64,000 nucleotides of DNA from Tepidamorphus gemmatus (GTDB taxonomy: Bacteria; Pseudomonadota; Alphaproteobacteria; Rhizobiales; Tepidamorphaceae). Position 1 is the first letter of the stretch. Each line of letters opens with the position of its first letter. This document shows, in pieces, positions 51,300 to 60,769 of this stretch. A program made the translations under genes and the position numbers. The stretch spans positions 1 to 64,000 of the forward strand of contig NZ_SMAK01000002.1 in the NCBI RefSeq assembly GCF_004346195.1, in the 5' to 3' direction. Below the pieces are notes generated by a model. It was not told the origin of the DNA. It made no database searches and was given only the letters and a program-made list of their open reading frames with translations.

Positions 51300-52685
51300 T
51301 CAGGCCCCTGAAGTGGGAAAGCGGCGATCGAACTCATCGCGCCGCGAAATCGGAATGTCGACCTCCAGACGCACTCGGCCGGTCTCGGCATCGTCGCTGC
51401 GCCCGACCACCGTACAGCGTTCGTAGATCCAGTTGACCGCCGCACCGTCGGAAGCCTCAAGATCGATGCTGCGATGGACAACCTCGCCCTTGAGCCGTTC
51501 GTCGATCGCCGCCAGCAGCATTGCCTCCCCCTCGCCCGTGACGGCCGACATCAGGATCGGCCGTACCTGACCGGACTGACGGCCCGCCGAGGCTTCGAGC
51601 CTGCCCCGCTCAACGGGATCGAGCAGATCCACCTTGTTGAGCACGTCCAGAACGCGCCCGCTCCCCTCGGCATCGACACCGAGCCGGTCAAGGATGGCCG
51701 TCACGTCGGCGGCCTGGGCTGCGCTGTCGGGATGGGAGACGTCGCGCACATGCAGGATCAGATCGGCTTCCAGCACTTCCTCGAGCGTCGCCCGAAAGGC
51801 CGCGACCAGGTCGGTGGGAAGATCGGAGATGAATCCCACCGTGTCGGACAGGATCACACGACGCCCACCTGGTAGCCGCACAGCCCGCAACGTCGGATCG
51901 AGGGTCGCGAACAACATGTCGCGTGCCAGAACCTCGGCCCGCGTGAGACGATTGAAGAGCGTCGACTTGCCTGCGTTGGTGTAGCCGACGAGCGCGACGA
52001 CGGGGAACGGCACTCGCCGCCGGCTGTCGCGATGCAGCCCGCGCGTGCGGCGCACGGACTCCAGTTCCTTCTCGATGCGGGCGATCCGCTCCTGGATCAG
52101 CCGCCGGTCGGTCTCGATCTGGGTTTCACCCGGGCCGCCGAGGAAGCCGAAACCGCCGCGTTGCCGCTCGAGATGGGTCCACGATCGCACCAGCCGGCTC
52201 TTCTGCCAGTTGAGATGCGCAAGTTCGACCTGCAGCCGCCCTTCCCTCGTCCGCGCCCGTTCGCCGAAGATCTCGAGAATCAGGCCGGTGCGGTCGAGCA
52301 CCTTGGCGTTCCAGGCCCTCTCGAGATTGCGCTGCTGCGCCGGCGTCAGCGGCGCATCGACAACCACAAGGCCGATCTCCTCCGCGAGAATCAGCCCCTT
52401 CAGCTCCTCCACCTTGCCCTGACCGATCAGCGTGGCGGGCCGCGGCTCGGCTATGCGCACGATCCCTTGACCGACAATGTCGAGGTCGATCGCCCGGGCC
52501 AGCCCGACCGCCTCATCCAGACGCGCCTGCGCCGATCGTGCGTGCGGACCGCCCGCGCTGCTCTGGCGCGTGCGCACCTCCGGTACGACAACGTAGGCGC
52601 GCACCGGCGCCCTCGCCGTCTCGTGGGCGAGGCCCGTGTCCCGGCGCCCGCCGGGGCTATGGGAAGCAGACTCGACCGGCGTCAA
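51300..52685 (-). CDS. hflX: Ribosome-associated GTPase HflX
   Basis: A 461-residue protein. N-terminal HflX domain with VVDAPLTPAQQRNLERAWNA, helical hairpin QERIARIEKELESVRRTR, then the GTPase: G1 GYTNAGKSTLFN, G3 DTVGFISDLPTDL, G4 NKVDLLD. HflX splits stalled ribosomes. The start appears to be TTG at 52685, directly following the hfq stop codon with GGAGG close ahead, so hflX is coupled to hfq. No upstream ATG in frame. Confidence 0.93.
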   Translation of the reverse strand: MTPVESASHSPGGRRDTGLAHETARAPVRAYVVVPEVRTRQSSAGGPHARSAQARLDEAVGLARAIDLDIVGQGIVRIAEPRPATLIGQGKVEELKGLILAEEIGLVVVDAPLTPAQQRNLERAWNAKVLDRTGLILEIFGERARTREGRLQVELAHLNWQKSRLVRSWTHLERQRGGFGFLGGPGETQIETDRRLIQERIARIEKELESVRRTRGLHRDSRRRVPFPVVALVGYTNAGKSTLFNRLTRAEVLARDMLFATLDPTLRAVRLPGGRRVILSDTVGFISDLPTDLVAAFRATLEEVLEADLILHVRDVSHPDSAAQAADVTAILDRLGVDAEGSGRVLDVLNKVDLLDPVERGRLEASAGRQSGQVRPILMSAVTGEGEAMLLAAIDERLKGEVVHRSIDLEASDGAAVNWIYERCTVVGRSDDAETGRVRLEVDIPISRRDEFDRRFPTSGA

Positions 52686-52943
52686 TCAACCTCCGACCGC
52701 AGCCCCCTCCTCGGCAGGCTCGAACAACTGGATCGGATGGTTCGGCATGACCGTGGAGATGGCGTGCTTGTAGACCAGCTGGGAATGTCCGTCCCGACGG
52801 AGCAATACACAGAAGTTATCGAACCAGGTCACCACGCCCTGAAGCTTGACCCCATTGACCAGGAAAATGGTGAGGGGAGTCTTGTTCTTGCGAACATAGT
52901 TCAGGAACGTGTCCTGGAGGTTTTGATGTCGTTCCGCCGCCAT
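52686..52943 (-). CDS. hfq: RNA chaperone Hfq
   Basis: An 85-residue protein from ATG 52943. Sm1 motif [20 protein letters not shown] and Sm2 motif [10 protein letters not shown] are intact, plus [20 protein letters not shown]. It forms a hexamer that pairs small RNAs with mRNAs. Acidic C-terminal tail [11 protein letters not shown], short as in alphaproteobacteria. Usual neighbours: hflX downstream, D-amino acid aminotransferase and ntr genes upstream. Confidence 0.97.
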   Translation of the reverse strand: MAAERHQNLQDTFLNYVRKNKTPLTIFLVNGVKLQGVVTWFDNFCVLLRRDGHSQLVYKHAISTVMPNHPIQLFEPAEEGAAVGG

Positions 52944-53117
52944 TGCTTTTACCTCTTGCCCCGCTGCCGGCATGCAGACGGGTCCTTTTGTGGCTGACCA
53001 CGCGGTGCTTGTCGGATCGTCCTGCGATCCTTGCCGAATTAGATGGTAAGATGATGCCGCAGGGCAAGGCACGATTTTGCAGTGCACCCCTGCAAGGCCG
53101 GCGGCGTTGCACACGCG

Positions 53118-53978
53118 TCACGAGGCGATTTCCGCGGCCCCGTGAAACAGATCCCGCAACCGCCCGGCAATCGAACCGGGCTTGCCGTTGCCGATCACCG
53201 CGTCATCGATTCGGACGACCGGCATCACCAGCTTCGTCGCCGAGGTGACGAAGGCCTCCCGCGCCCGCTTCGCCTCCTCAACGGTGAACGGCCGCTCGAC
53301 GAGTTCGAGCCCCTCGCGCCGGGCGAGTTCGACCACCACTGTCCGGGTGATGCCTCTCAGTATGCCGCGATCGGCGGGCCGGGTTATCAGCCGTCCGTCG
53401 ATGTCGACGATCCAGGCATTGGTCGAGGAGCCTTCGGTGACACAGCCATCGCGGTCTACGAACCAGGCCTCGGCGGCGCCAGCCTCCTCTGCCGCCTGTC
53501 GGGCGAGGACGTTGGGAAGGAGCGATACTGTCTTGATGTCGACGCGCTCCCAGCGATTGTCTGGAACCGTGATGACGGCGATGCCTTGCTCGGCCACCTT
53601 GCCGCCCTTGCGTCGGTCGATCGAACGGGCGGTGACCACGACGGCAGGCGCTACATCCCCCTTCGGGAACGGATGGTCGCGCCGGGCGACGCCGCGGGTT
53701 ATCTGCAGATAGACCATGCCGTCGCGGACCCGGTTGCGCCGGACGGTTTCGCGCAGCACGTGGCCGAGGGCGGCGCGCGACATCGGCTCGCGGATTCGCA
53801 GTTCCTTCAGCGATCGCTCCAGCCTGTCCATGTGGCGGCGTTCGTCGACGAGGCGCCCGTCGAGCACCTCGCAGACCTCATAGACCCCGTCGGCGAACTG
53901 GTACCCTCTGTCCTCGACATGGACGCAGGCCTCCGCGTGCGGAACGTAGCGGCCATTCACATAGGCGACACGGGACAT
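53118..53978 (-). CDS. dat: D-amino acid aminotransferase (class IV)
   Basis: A 286-residue PLP enzyme starting MSRVAYVNGRYVPHAEACVH. The Lys that binds PLP is in DIKTVSLLPNVLARQAA, and the phosphate-binding segment is GCVTEGSSTNAWIVD and GITRTVVVELAR. Makes D-alanine/D-glutamate for the wall; its place between hfq and trkH is the conserved position of dat. ATG 53978 is preferred over the longer upstream frame. Confidence 0.9.
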   Translation of the reverse strand: MSRVAYVNGRYVPHAEACVHVEDRGYQFADGVYEVCEVLDGRLVDERRHMDRLERSLKELRIREPMSRAALGHVLRETVRRNRVRDGMVYLQITRGVARRDHPFPKGDVAPAVVVTARSIDRRKGGKVAEQGIAVITVPDNRWERVDIKTVSLLPNVLARQAAEEAGAAEAWFVDRDGCVTEGSSTNAWIVDIDGRLITRPADRGILRGITRTVVVELARREGLELVERPFTVEEAKRAREAFVTSATKLVMPVVRIDDAVIGNGKPGSIAGRLRDLFHGAAEIAS

Positions 53979-54043
53979 GACGATGCGATCTCCCCAGAGT
54001 ATCGTATGGCGACGGTGCGGCCGGCCGCGCCAAGGTGCAACTC

Positions 54044-55492
54044 TCATCCGCGCCGCGCCGCATAGACGATCAGGCCGAGCACTGCGACAATCTCGAGCCG
54101 CCCCAGGATCATGCCGGCGCACAGCATCAGTCGCGTCCCGCTCCCCAACTCTGCATAGGCGGGCCAGCCAGCGCCCGCCCAGTCGCTGGCGTAGACGGGA
54201 CCGGCATTGGACAGGGCCGACAGGGCCGCAACGACGGCACCATCATAGGGAATTCCCTCAGCCGCGACCATCAGCGACAGGCCGACGGCGGCCAGGACAA
54301 AGGCGAGGAACCCGGACCAGATCGCCTTCATCAGCTGCATGTCGTAAGCTTGGCCAGCCAGCGTCGATGGCCGCACACCGTGCGGATAGACGAGACGGTT
54401 CAGTTCCCGGCCGCCTTGCAGCAGCATCGCGCCGACCCGGAATACCTTGATCCCCCCGCCCGTGGAGAAGCTCGCCGCACCGATCGCGACGACCGTCGCG
54501 ACCACGACCAGCGTGAAGACTTCGAATCCGGCGTATCTGACCTCGAATCCGGTGGTGGTGATCAGCGATGTCGCGGTGAAAAGGCCATCGCGCATGGCCA
54601 GCCAGACACCGCGTCCGGAGGCCTCGAAATACCGGTAGCCAGCGATCAGCCCGAGCACCAGGCAAGCGCCGATCATCCACAGGCTCTCCCTGTAGGCAAG
54701 GTTGCGGCGACGGCGCAACTGCAGCAGGTCGCGGTGCCACAGCACATTGGTCGCCCCATACAGCATGGCGAGCATGATCACGATCAGTCCGGCGTCGGAC
54801 ACGTATTCGCCAAGCTCGACCGACCGCGGCGTGATGCCACCGGTGGAAACGCTGGAGAATGCGAGCACCAGGGCCTCGAAGGCGTCGAGTTCGGTCGCCG
54901 CCAGTGCCAGGAAGGTCAGCGCGGTCGCGCTGAGATAGATCGGAAAGACATCCCGGACGACCAGCACAAGCCGGCGTTTCTCCGGCAATCCGCCGTGCTC
55001 GATCATCCGGGCGTGGGTTTCCGGCAGGCCGCCCACGCCGGTCGGCGCCAGCGCCAGCACGACGACGAGCAGCGTCAGTCCGCCGCCGATCCACTGCATC
55101 ATGCCGAGCCAGAGCACGATCGAGCGCGGCAGCCGCTCCGGCGCAGGCAGCACGCTCGCCCCCGTGGTCGTCAGCGCCGAAACGGCCTCGAAATAGGCGT
55201 CGTTCGGCGACAGGCCAACCGCGCCCAGAAACAGCGGCAGCGCGCCGACCAAAGGCAAGAAGGTCCACAGCATCAGGGCGAGCAGATAGCGTTGCGCGGG
55301 CCGCAGCCGCCGTTCGCGGCCGCTGAGGCTGAGCATCATCGCGCCGGCGACGAATATGCACAGCACCGTGCTGATCAGGAAATCGACGACCTGCGCCCCC
55401 TCCCCCAGTCCCGCCGCGACGATGGCCGGGACGATCAGTGACAGCGACATGGCCGCCAGGAAGTATGCAAAGACGTAGACGACCGGAATCAT
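54044..55492 (-). CDS. trkH: Trk potassium uptake channel
   Basis: A 482-residue membrane protein with about ten or more hydrophobic segments and four pore-like repeats (for example SALTTTGASVLPAP, SSVSTGGITPRSVE, SLITTTGFEVRYAG, SNAGPVYASDWAG). It takes up K+ under control of the TrkA ring. Operon with trkA upstream (15 nt gap). Confidence 0.93.
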   Translation of the reverse strand: MIPVVYVFAYFLAAMSLSLIVPAIVAAGLGEGAQVVDFLISTVLCIFVAGAMMLSLSGRERRLRPAQRYLLALMLWTFLPLVGALPLFLGAVGLSPNDAYFEAVSALTTTGASVLPAPERLPRSIVLWLGMMQWIGGGLTLLVVVLALAPTGVGGLPETHARMIEHGGLPEKRRLVLVVRDVFPIYLSATALTFLALAATELDAFEALVLAFSSVSTGGITPRSVELGEYVSDAGLIVIMLAMLYGATNVLWHRDLLQLRRRRNLAYRESLWMIGACLVLGLIAGYRYFEASGRGVWLAMRDGLFTATSLITTTGFEVRYAGFEVFTLVVVATVVAIGAASFSTGGGIKVFRVGAMLLQGGRELNRLVYPHGVRPSTLAGQAYDMQLMKAIWSGFLAFVLAAVGLSLMVAAEGIPYDGAVVAALSALSNAGPVYASDWAGAGWPAYAELGSGTRLMLCAGMILGRLEIVAVLGLIVYAARRG

Positions 55493-55507
55493 CAGCGCGG
55501 GCGTCGC

Positions 55508-56884
55508 TCAGAAGAACTCGAGGCTCACCCGGAACATCTGTTCGACACGGCGCACCTGGTCGGCAAGCGCACACATGACGATGCGGTCATGTGGCTGGAT
55601 CTGCGTGTCGCCGCGCGGCGTGATCACCTTCCCAGCCCTGTAGATGGCGCCGATCCGGATGCCGTCGAACAGGTCGAGCTCGCGCAGCGGCTTGCCGAGC
55701 AGGGGTGATGTCTCTAGCGCCTCGGCCTCGATGATCTCCGCCGCGCCATTCTGTACCGAATGCACGGCGCGGATGCGGCCCCGCCGTACGTGCTGAAGGA
55801 TCTTGGAGACGGTGATCTGGCGCGGATTGACATAGGCCGAAATGCCGAGCGACCGGGTAAGGTCCGGGTAGCCGCGATTGTTGATCAGGCACAGGCTGCG
55901 CGAGGCCCCCAGGCGCTGGCTCATGACACAGGCGAGAATATTGACCTCATCGTTGTTGGTGACGGCAACGACGGTATCGGCATCGGTGACATCTGCCTCA
56001 CGCAGCAGATCCTCGTCCAAGGCGCTGCCATGCAGGACGACGGTGCGTTTCAGTTCGTCGGCGATCGCCACGGCGCGGTCGCGCGAGGATTCGATGACCT
56101 TGACGCGGGTGCTGCGCTGCCGGGCCTCGATCTCGCGCGCGACGTAGAAGCCGATGTTGCCACCGCCGACAATCACCACACGCGAGGCTGCCTCCTCCTC
56201 GTGTCCGAAGATGCCGAGAGTCCGGCGGACCTGGTCGCGGTCGGCGGCGAAGTAGGCGATATCGCCCACCAGAATCTGGTCCTGGCCGGACGGCACGATG
56301 AAGCGGTCGCCGCGCTGCAGGCCGATGACGATGGCCTTGAGATCGGGGAACAGATCGGTCAGCTGGTGGAGTGGTGTATCGACGATCGGGCAATTCTCGT
56401 CACAATAGACGCCCGCGACCACCACCTTGCCGTCCGCGAACGTCACGGTGTCGAAAGCACCCGGAAGTGCGAGCCTGCGCAGCACCATCTCGCCGACTTC
56501 GACCTCCGGCGAGATGATGACGTCGATCGGAAGATGATCGCGCGAGAACAGGTCCCGCCAGTGTGGTGCCAGGTAGCTCTGCGCGCGCACGCGGGCCACC
56601 TTGGTCGGGACGGAGAACAGCGAATGTGCCACCTGGCACGCGACCATGTTGACCTCGTCATGCAGCGTGACGGCAATCAGCATGTCGGCCTGCTCGATCC
56701 CGGCCTGGGACAGAACGTCGGGATGTGCGCCATGTCCGACGAAGCCCCTGACGTCCAGCGATTCGGTGATCGACTGGATCAGCCTTGGAGAGCTGTCGAT
56801 GATCGAGACATCGTTTCCTTCGGCAGCGAGCTTCTCCGCAATGCCGAAGCCGACCTGGCCGGCGCCCGAAATCACGACCTTCAT
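55508..56884 (-). CDS. trkA: Trk potassium uptake regulatory protein TrkA
   Basis: A 458-residue protein with two RCK halves. Each has an NAD-binding GxGxxG: ISGAGQVGFGIAEKLAAEGN at the start and VIVGGGNIGFYVAREIEARQ near the middle. TrkA-C domains follow each. It gates TrkH with NAD(H)/ATP. The ntrX-trkA-trkH order is the classic alphaproteobacterial layout. Confidence 0.94.
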   Translation of the reverse strand: MKVVISGAGQVGFGIAEKLAAEGNDVSIIDSSPRLIQSITESLDVRGFVGHGAHPDVLSQAGIEQADMLIAVTLHDEVNMVACQVAHSLFSVPTKVARVRAQSYLAPHWRDLFSRDHLPIDVIISPEVEVGEMVLRRLALPGAFDTVTFADGKVVVAGVYCDENCPIVDTPLHQLTDLFPDLKAIVIGLQRGDRFIVPSGQDQILVGDIAYFAADRDQVRRTLGIFGHEEEAASRVVIVGGGNIGFYVAREIEARQRSTRVKVIESSRDRAVAIADELKRTVVLHGSALDEDLLREADVTDADTVVAVTNNDEVNILACVMSQRLGASRSLCLINNRGYPDLTRSLGISAYVNPRQITVSKILQHVRRGRIRAVHSVQNGAAEIIEAEALETSPLLGKPLRELDLFDGIRIGAIYRAGKVITPRGDTQIQPHDRIVMCALADQVRRVEQMFRVSLEFF

Positions 56885-56961
56885 GTGTCTTCGTCCCCGA
56901 TTGCGCCCGCGCAGCCGAGCGGTTGCGCTTCGGCAGCGGTGTCATACCGCTTTTCCGCCGA

Positions 56962-58326
56962 CTAGCCTACGCCGAGGCTCTTCAGCTTGCGGTGCAGCGC
57001 GGACCGCTCCATGCCGACAAACTCCGCCGTGCGGGAAATGTTGCCGCCGAACCGGTTGATCTGCGCGATCAGATATTCGCGCTCGAAGATCTCGCGTGCG
57101 TCGCGCAGCGGTAGCGCCAGCAGTTCCTCGGCCCGGCTGTTGCCCGGCGCCGGCGGCAGCGAGGCGCCGACTTCCGCCGGCAGGAGATCGGCCGTGATCA
57201 CCGCCGATGGATCCCCGCCGGCGAGGATCATCAGCCGCTCCACGTTGTTGCGCAACTGGCGCACATTGCCCGGCCAGTCGTGCGATTGCAGCACCGCCAT
57301 CGCGTCGGCGCCGATGCGCCGCGGCGGCAGGCCCGAAGAGGCGGAAATCTGCCGCATGAAGAAGTCGATCAGCTCGGGAATGTCGTCGCGACGTTCGGCC
57401 AGCGCCGGCACCCGTACCGGTACCACACTCAGCCGGTGGAAGAGATCTTCCCGGAACCGCCCTTCGCGGACCTCGACCTCGAGATCGCGACTGGTCGAAG
57501 AAATCACCCGAACATCCACATGGACACGCGTCGAACCGCCGACGCGCTGGAAATTCTGATCGACGAGGACGCGCAGGATCCGGCTCTGCGTCTCGCGCGG
57601 CATGTCGGCAACCTGATCGATGAACAGGGTTCCGCCATGCGCCTCCTCGAGCGCGCCGACGATCCGGCGCCCTTCGGCGGTCTCTGTGCCGAACAGCGCC
57701 ACCTCCATGTTCTCGGGCGTGATCGTGGCCGCGTTGATCACCACGAACGGACCTCCGGACCGCGCCGACAGCGCGTGCAGGGTGCGGGCGGCCAGCTCCT
57801 TGCCGGATCCGGAAGGACCCGAGATCAGCACGCGGCTGTTGGTCGGCGCGATGCGCTCGATGGCGTTGCGCAACTGGTTCATGACGCTGGAGCGGCCGAT
57901 AAGCTGGCCGGCGTCGACGGAGCGCTTCTTCAGATCCTGCACCTCGCGACGCAGCCGCAGCGTCTCCAGGGCGCGCGTTGCGACCAGGACGAGTCGGTCC
58001 GCCTTGAACGGCTTCTCGATGTAATCGTAGGCACCGCGCTTGATCGCCGAAACCGCGGTCTCGATGTTGCCATGACCGCTGATCATTACCACCGGCAGGT
58101 CTGGATGCTCGCTCTTGATGGCGTCCAGTAGCTCCAGGCCGTCCATACGACTTCCCTGCAGCCAGATGTCGAGGAAGACCATGGAGGGCCGGCGCGCCTG
58201 GATCTCTGCCAGCGCCTGATCGCTGTTGGCGGCCGATCGTGCGGCGAATCCCTCGTCCTCCAGGATTCCCGCGACCAGATCGCGGATGTCGGCCTCGTCG
58301 TCGACAATGAGAATGTCCTTCGCCAT
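56962..58326 (-). CDS. ntrX: Nitrogen regulation response regulator NtrX
   Basis: A 454-residue protein. Receiver with Asp53 (MVFLDIWLQGS), AAA+ with SGPSGSGKEL, and Fis-type HTH (NISRTAEFVGMERSALHRKL). The sigma-54 contact loop is not GAFTGA; the matching place reads GRRIVGALEEAHGG. That variant is typical of NtrX and implies sigma54-independent regulation. Starts right after the ntrY stop; forms the NtrYX two-component pair. Confidence 0.95.
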   Translation of the reverse strand: MAKDILIVDDEADIRDLVAGILEDEGFAARSAANSDQALAEIQARRPSMVFLDIWLQGSRMDGLELLDAIKSEHPDLPVVMISGHGNIETAVSAIKRGAYDYIEKPFKADRLVLVATRALETLRLRREVQDLKKRSVDAGQLIGRSSVMNQLRNAIERIAPTNSRVLISGPSGSGKELAARTLHALSARSGGPFVVINAATITPENMEVALFGTETAEGRRIVGALEEAHGGTLFIDQVADMPRETQSRILRVLVDQNFQRVGGSTRVHVDVRVISSTSRDLEVEVREGRFREDLFHRLSVVPVRVPALAERRDDIPELIDFFMRQISASSGLPPRRIGADAMAVLQSHDWPGNVRQLRNNVERLMILAGGDPSAVITADLLPAEVGASLPPAPGNSRAEELLALPLRDAREIFEREYLIAQINRFGGNISRTAEFVGMERSALHRKLKSLGVG

Positions 58327-60624
58327 CTAACCCTGCTCCGCCCGCCGCTCCACGAGGGCGGTCTCCTGCCTTTCTGCCGTTCCGTCCGCCTGCTGGGTAG
58401 CGGCACGCGCGAAACGAGGGAAGGTCAGCCGCACCCAAGCGCCGCGGCCGCCGTCGGCAACCGATGGAGCATCCGCCAGTTCCACCCTGCCGCCATGCTC
58501 CTCCATGATGCGCGCCACGATCGCCAGTCCGAGTCCGGTCCCCTTCTCCCGCGTCGTCATGTACGGTTCGAGCAGGCGATGACGGTTCTGGCTCGGCAAA
58601 CCGACACCGTTGTCGATCACGTCGATTGCAACCCAGCCTCCGATATCCTTCACAGATACCTCGATCAGCCCCTCGCCCCGGGCGTGCACGTCTTCGACGG
58701 CCGAGATCGCCTCGCTGGCATTCTTGATGATATTGGTCACGGCCTGCGAGATCAGCCGCCGGTCGCACAACGCCATCATCGGCGTTTCCGGACTGTCGAG
58801 CTTGATGGCAATTCCGGGATTGCCGACCCCCATCAGGAAGGTCGCCTGCTTCACCACCTCGCCGATATCCGTCGACTCCATGGCCGGCTTTGGCATCCGG
58901 GCGAACGCGGAGAACTCGTCGACCATACGCCCGATGTCGCCAACCTGGCGGATGATCGTATCGGTGCACTGGTCGAAGACATCGCGGTCGGTGGTGATCA
59001 CCTTGCCATACTTGCGCTGCAGCCGCTCGGCCGAGAGCTGGATCGGCGTCAGGGGATTCTTGATCTCGTGGGCGATACGGCGGGCGATGTCGGCCCAGGC
59101 GGAGCTGCGCTGCGCGGTCACCAGCTCGGTGATGTCGTCGAGCGTGACGACGAATCCGAAGCCGCCGGAGGCAGACCGCTCCGCGGCGACTCGCACCGCG
59201 ATCGTCCGCTCGCGGCCCGACCGCCGGATCATGATCTGGTCCTGCACTAGCCTGTTGGGCTGCTGGCGCGCCTGCTCGACGCAGGGCTGGAGCTCGGGAA
59301 GGATATCTTGGATTGCGGTCCCCACCAGGTCGTCCTGGGCGGACTCAAGCAGCAACGCCGCCGACCGGTTGGCCAGCGTGATCTCCCCGGTGTCGCTGAC
59401 GCCGAGCACGCCGGCCGGAACACCAGCCAGCACCGCCTCGATGAAGCGGCGGCGCTCCTCCAGCTCGGCATTGGCTTCCAGCAGCTCATCGCGCTGCGAG
59501 CGCAGCTGCGTCGTCATCTTGTTGAAGGTCTGACCGAGGCTCGCCAGATCCCCCTCCTCCGGCCGGACCGGCACCTGGACATACAGATTGCCGTGCGAAA
59601 CCTGGTCTGCGGCCCCGATCAGCCTGCGGATCGGCGAGACCAGCCGATTGGCGAAGCCAATGCCGATCCACACCGCCGAGAGCAGCAGGATCAGCGCGAA
59701 TCCAACATACATCAGCGCGAAGGCTACCTGCACGCCGAAGCGGCGCCGCTCGAGACTGGAGAACTCGGCGACATTCGCCTGCGCCAACCGCAGATAGTTG
59801 ATCACCAGCGGATCCACCGACCGCGCCACATAGAGCAGCGCGCCGTCGTACTTCTGCAAACGGACGATGGCGCCGACCTGGTTCGAGATGCCAGGTGCGA
59901 TCACCACGACCTCGCCGTTCATCGCCTGTTCGACGGCGTTCTCGGGCGGCATCAGGAACTCCCGCTGTACCGGGATGTCGGCGCGCATCACCACGGACAT
60001 GTCCTCGCGCAGGATGAAGGCTGCCGGAAGCGACCGGATCGCGGCCTGGGCATTGAAGAACTGCGCGAACCGCTCTGGGTCCTCGCGATACATCGGCTCG
60101 GCGCGATCGATGTCGGTCGCCATTGCCAGAAGATCGGCACGAATCACCTGTCCATGCTCGCGCAGATAGGCCTCGGCGACGGAGAGCGAGGTCTGGATGA
60201 TCGTGCGCGTGCGCTCCGAGAACCACGTGTCCAGGCCCCGGTCGAGCGTGACGGTGGCAACGACCGCGACGAGCACCGCCGGCACCACCGCCATCAGCGC
60301 GAACAGGCTGAGGATCTGGAGATGCAGACGCGCGCCCGCGATTCCCCGGCGCCGCGCGATCAGCAGTCTGCCGACCTCGGTCGCGACGATCGCCGTCAGG
60401 CCCGCAACCAGGATGAGGTTGATGACGAGAGAGGCGGAGACCACCTCTTCGTCCGGCTCGATCGGGGTCAGCCCGGTAAGGATGGCGAAGGTTGCTCCGC
60501 CCGCGACAAGCGCCAGGGCGACGAGCAGCGACCCGGCAATGCGTAGCGATCTGCTGTGCCGGGTCGCCAGAACGGAAGGGGGAACCGGTCGCGTCTGTGA
60601 AGAAGACACTGGTCGATGATCCAT
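58327..60624 (-). CDS. ntrY: Nitrogen sensor kinase NtrY
   Basis: About 765 residues. TM helices near the N-terminus (LVALALVAGGATFAILTGL; LILVAGLTAIVATEVGRLLI; ILSLFALMAVVPAVLVAVVA) and one near 320 bound a periplasmic sensor. HAMP, PAS (AVLAGVPAGVLGVSDTGEIT) and kinase ([15 protein letters not shown], phospho-His) follow, with ATPase NGVGLP and KGTGLGLAIV. Senses nitrogen/redox state in alphaproteobacteria. ATG 60624 is chosen; a GTG at 60702 would add 26 low-complexity residues. Confidence 0.92.
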   Translation of the reverse strand: MDHRPVSSSQTRPVPPSVLATRHSRSLRIAGSLLVALALVAGGATFAILTGLTPIEPDEEVVSASLVINLILVAGLTAIVATEVGRLLIARRRGIAGARLHLQILSLFALMAVVPAVLVAVVATVTLDRGLDTWFSERTRTIIQTSLSVAEAYLREHGQVIRADLLAMATDIDRAEPMYREDPERFAQFFNAQAAIRSLPAAFILREDMSVVMRADIPVQREFLMPPENAVEQAMNGEVVVIAPGISNQVGAIVRLQKYDGALLYVARSVDPLVINYLRLAQANVAEFSSLERRRFGVQVAFALMYVGFALILLLSAVWIGIGFANRLVSPIRRLIGAADQVSHGNLYVQVPVRPEEGDLASLGQTFNKMTTQLRSQRDELLEANAELEERRRFIEAVLAGVPAGVLGVSDTGEITLANRSAALLLESAQDDLVGTAIQDILPELQPCVEQARQQPNRLVQDQIMIRRSGRERTIAVRVAAERSASGGFGFVVTLDDITELVTAQRSSAWADIARRIAHEIKNPLTPIQLSAERLQRKYGKVITTDRDVFDQCTDTIIRQVGDIGRMVDEFSAFARMPKPAMESTDIGEVVKQATFLMGVGNPGIAIKLDSPETPMMALCDRRLISQAVTNIIKNASEAISAVEDVHARGEGLIEVSVKDIGGWVAIDVIDNGVGLPSQNRHRLLEPYMTTREKGTGLGLAIVARIMEEHGGRVELADAPSVADGGRGAWVRLTFPRFARAATQQADGTAERQETALVERRAEQG

Positions 60625-60769
60625 CCGAACGAAACGGGTGTCCGGCGCGGCCGCCGGAGGCCGCGCCACGACACCGCCATCATCGGATCGTGGACTGCCC
60701 ACCGATGCACATCAACCACAATTGTTGCAAAAATGAGACTGGCCGGATGACCGGTGGACAGTTCCGCTG

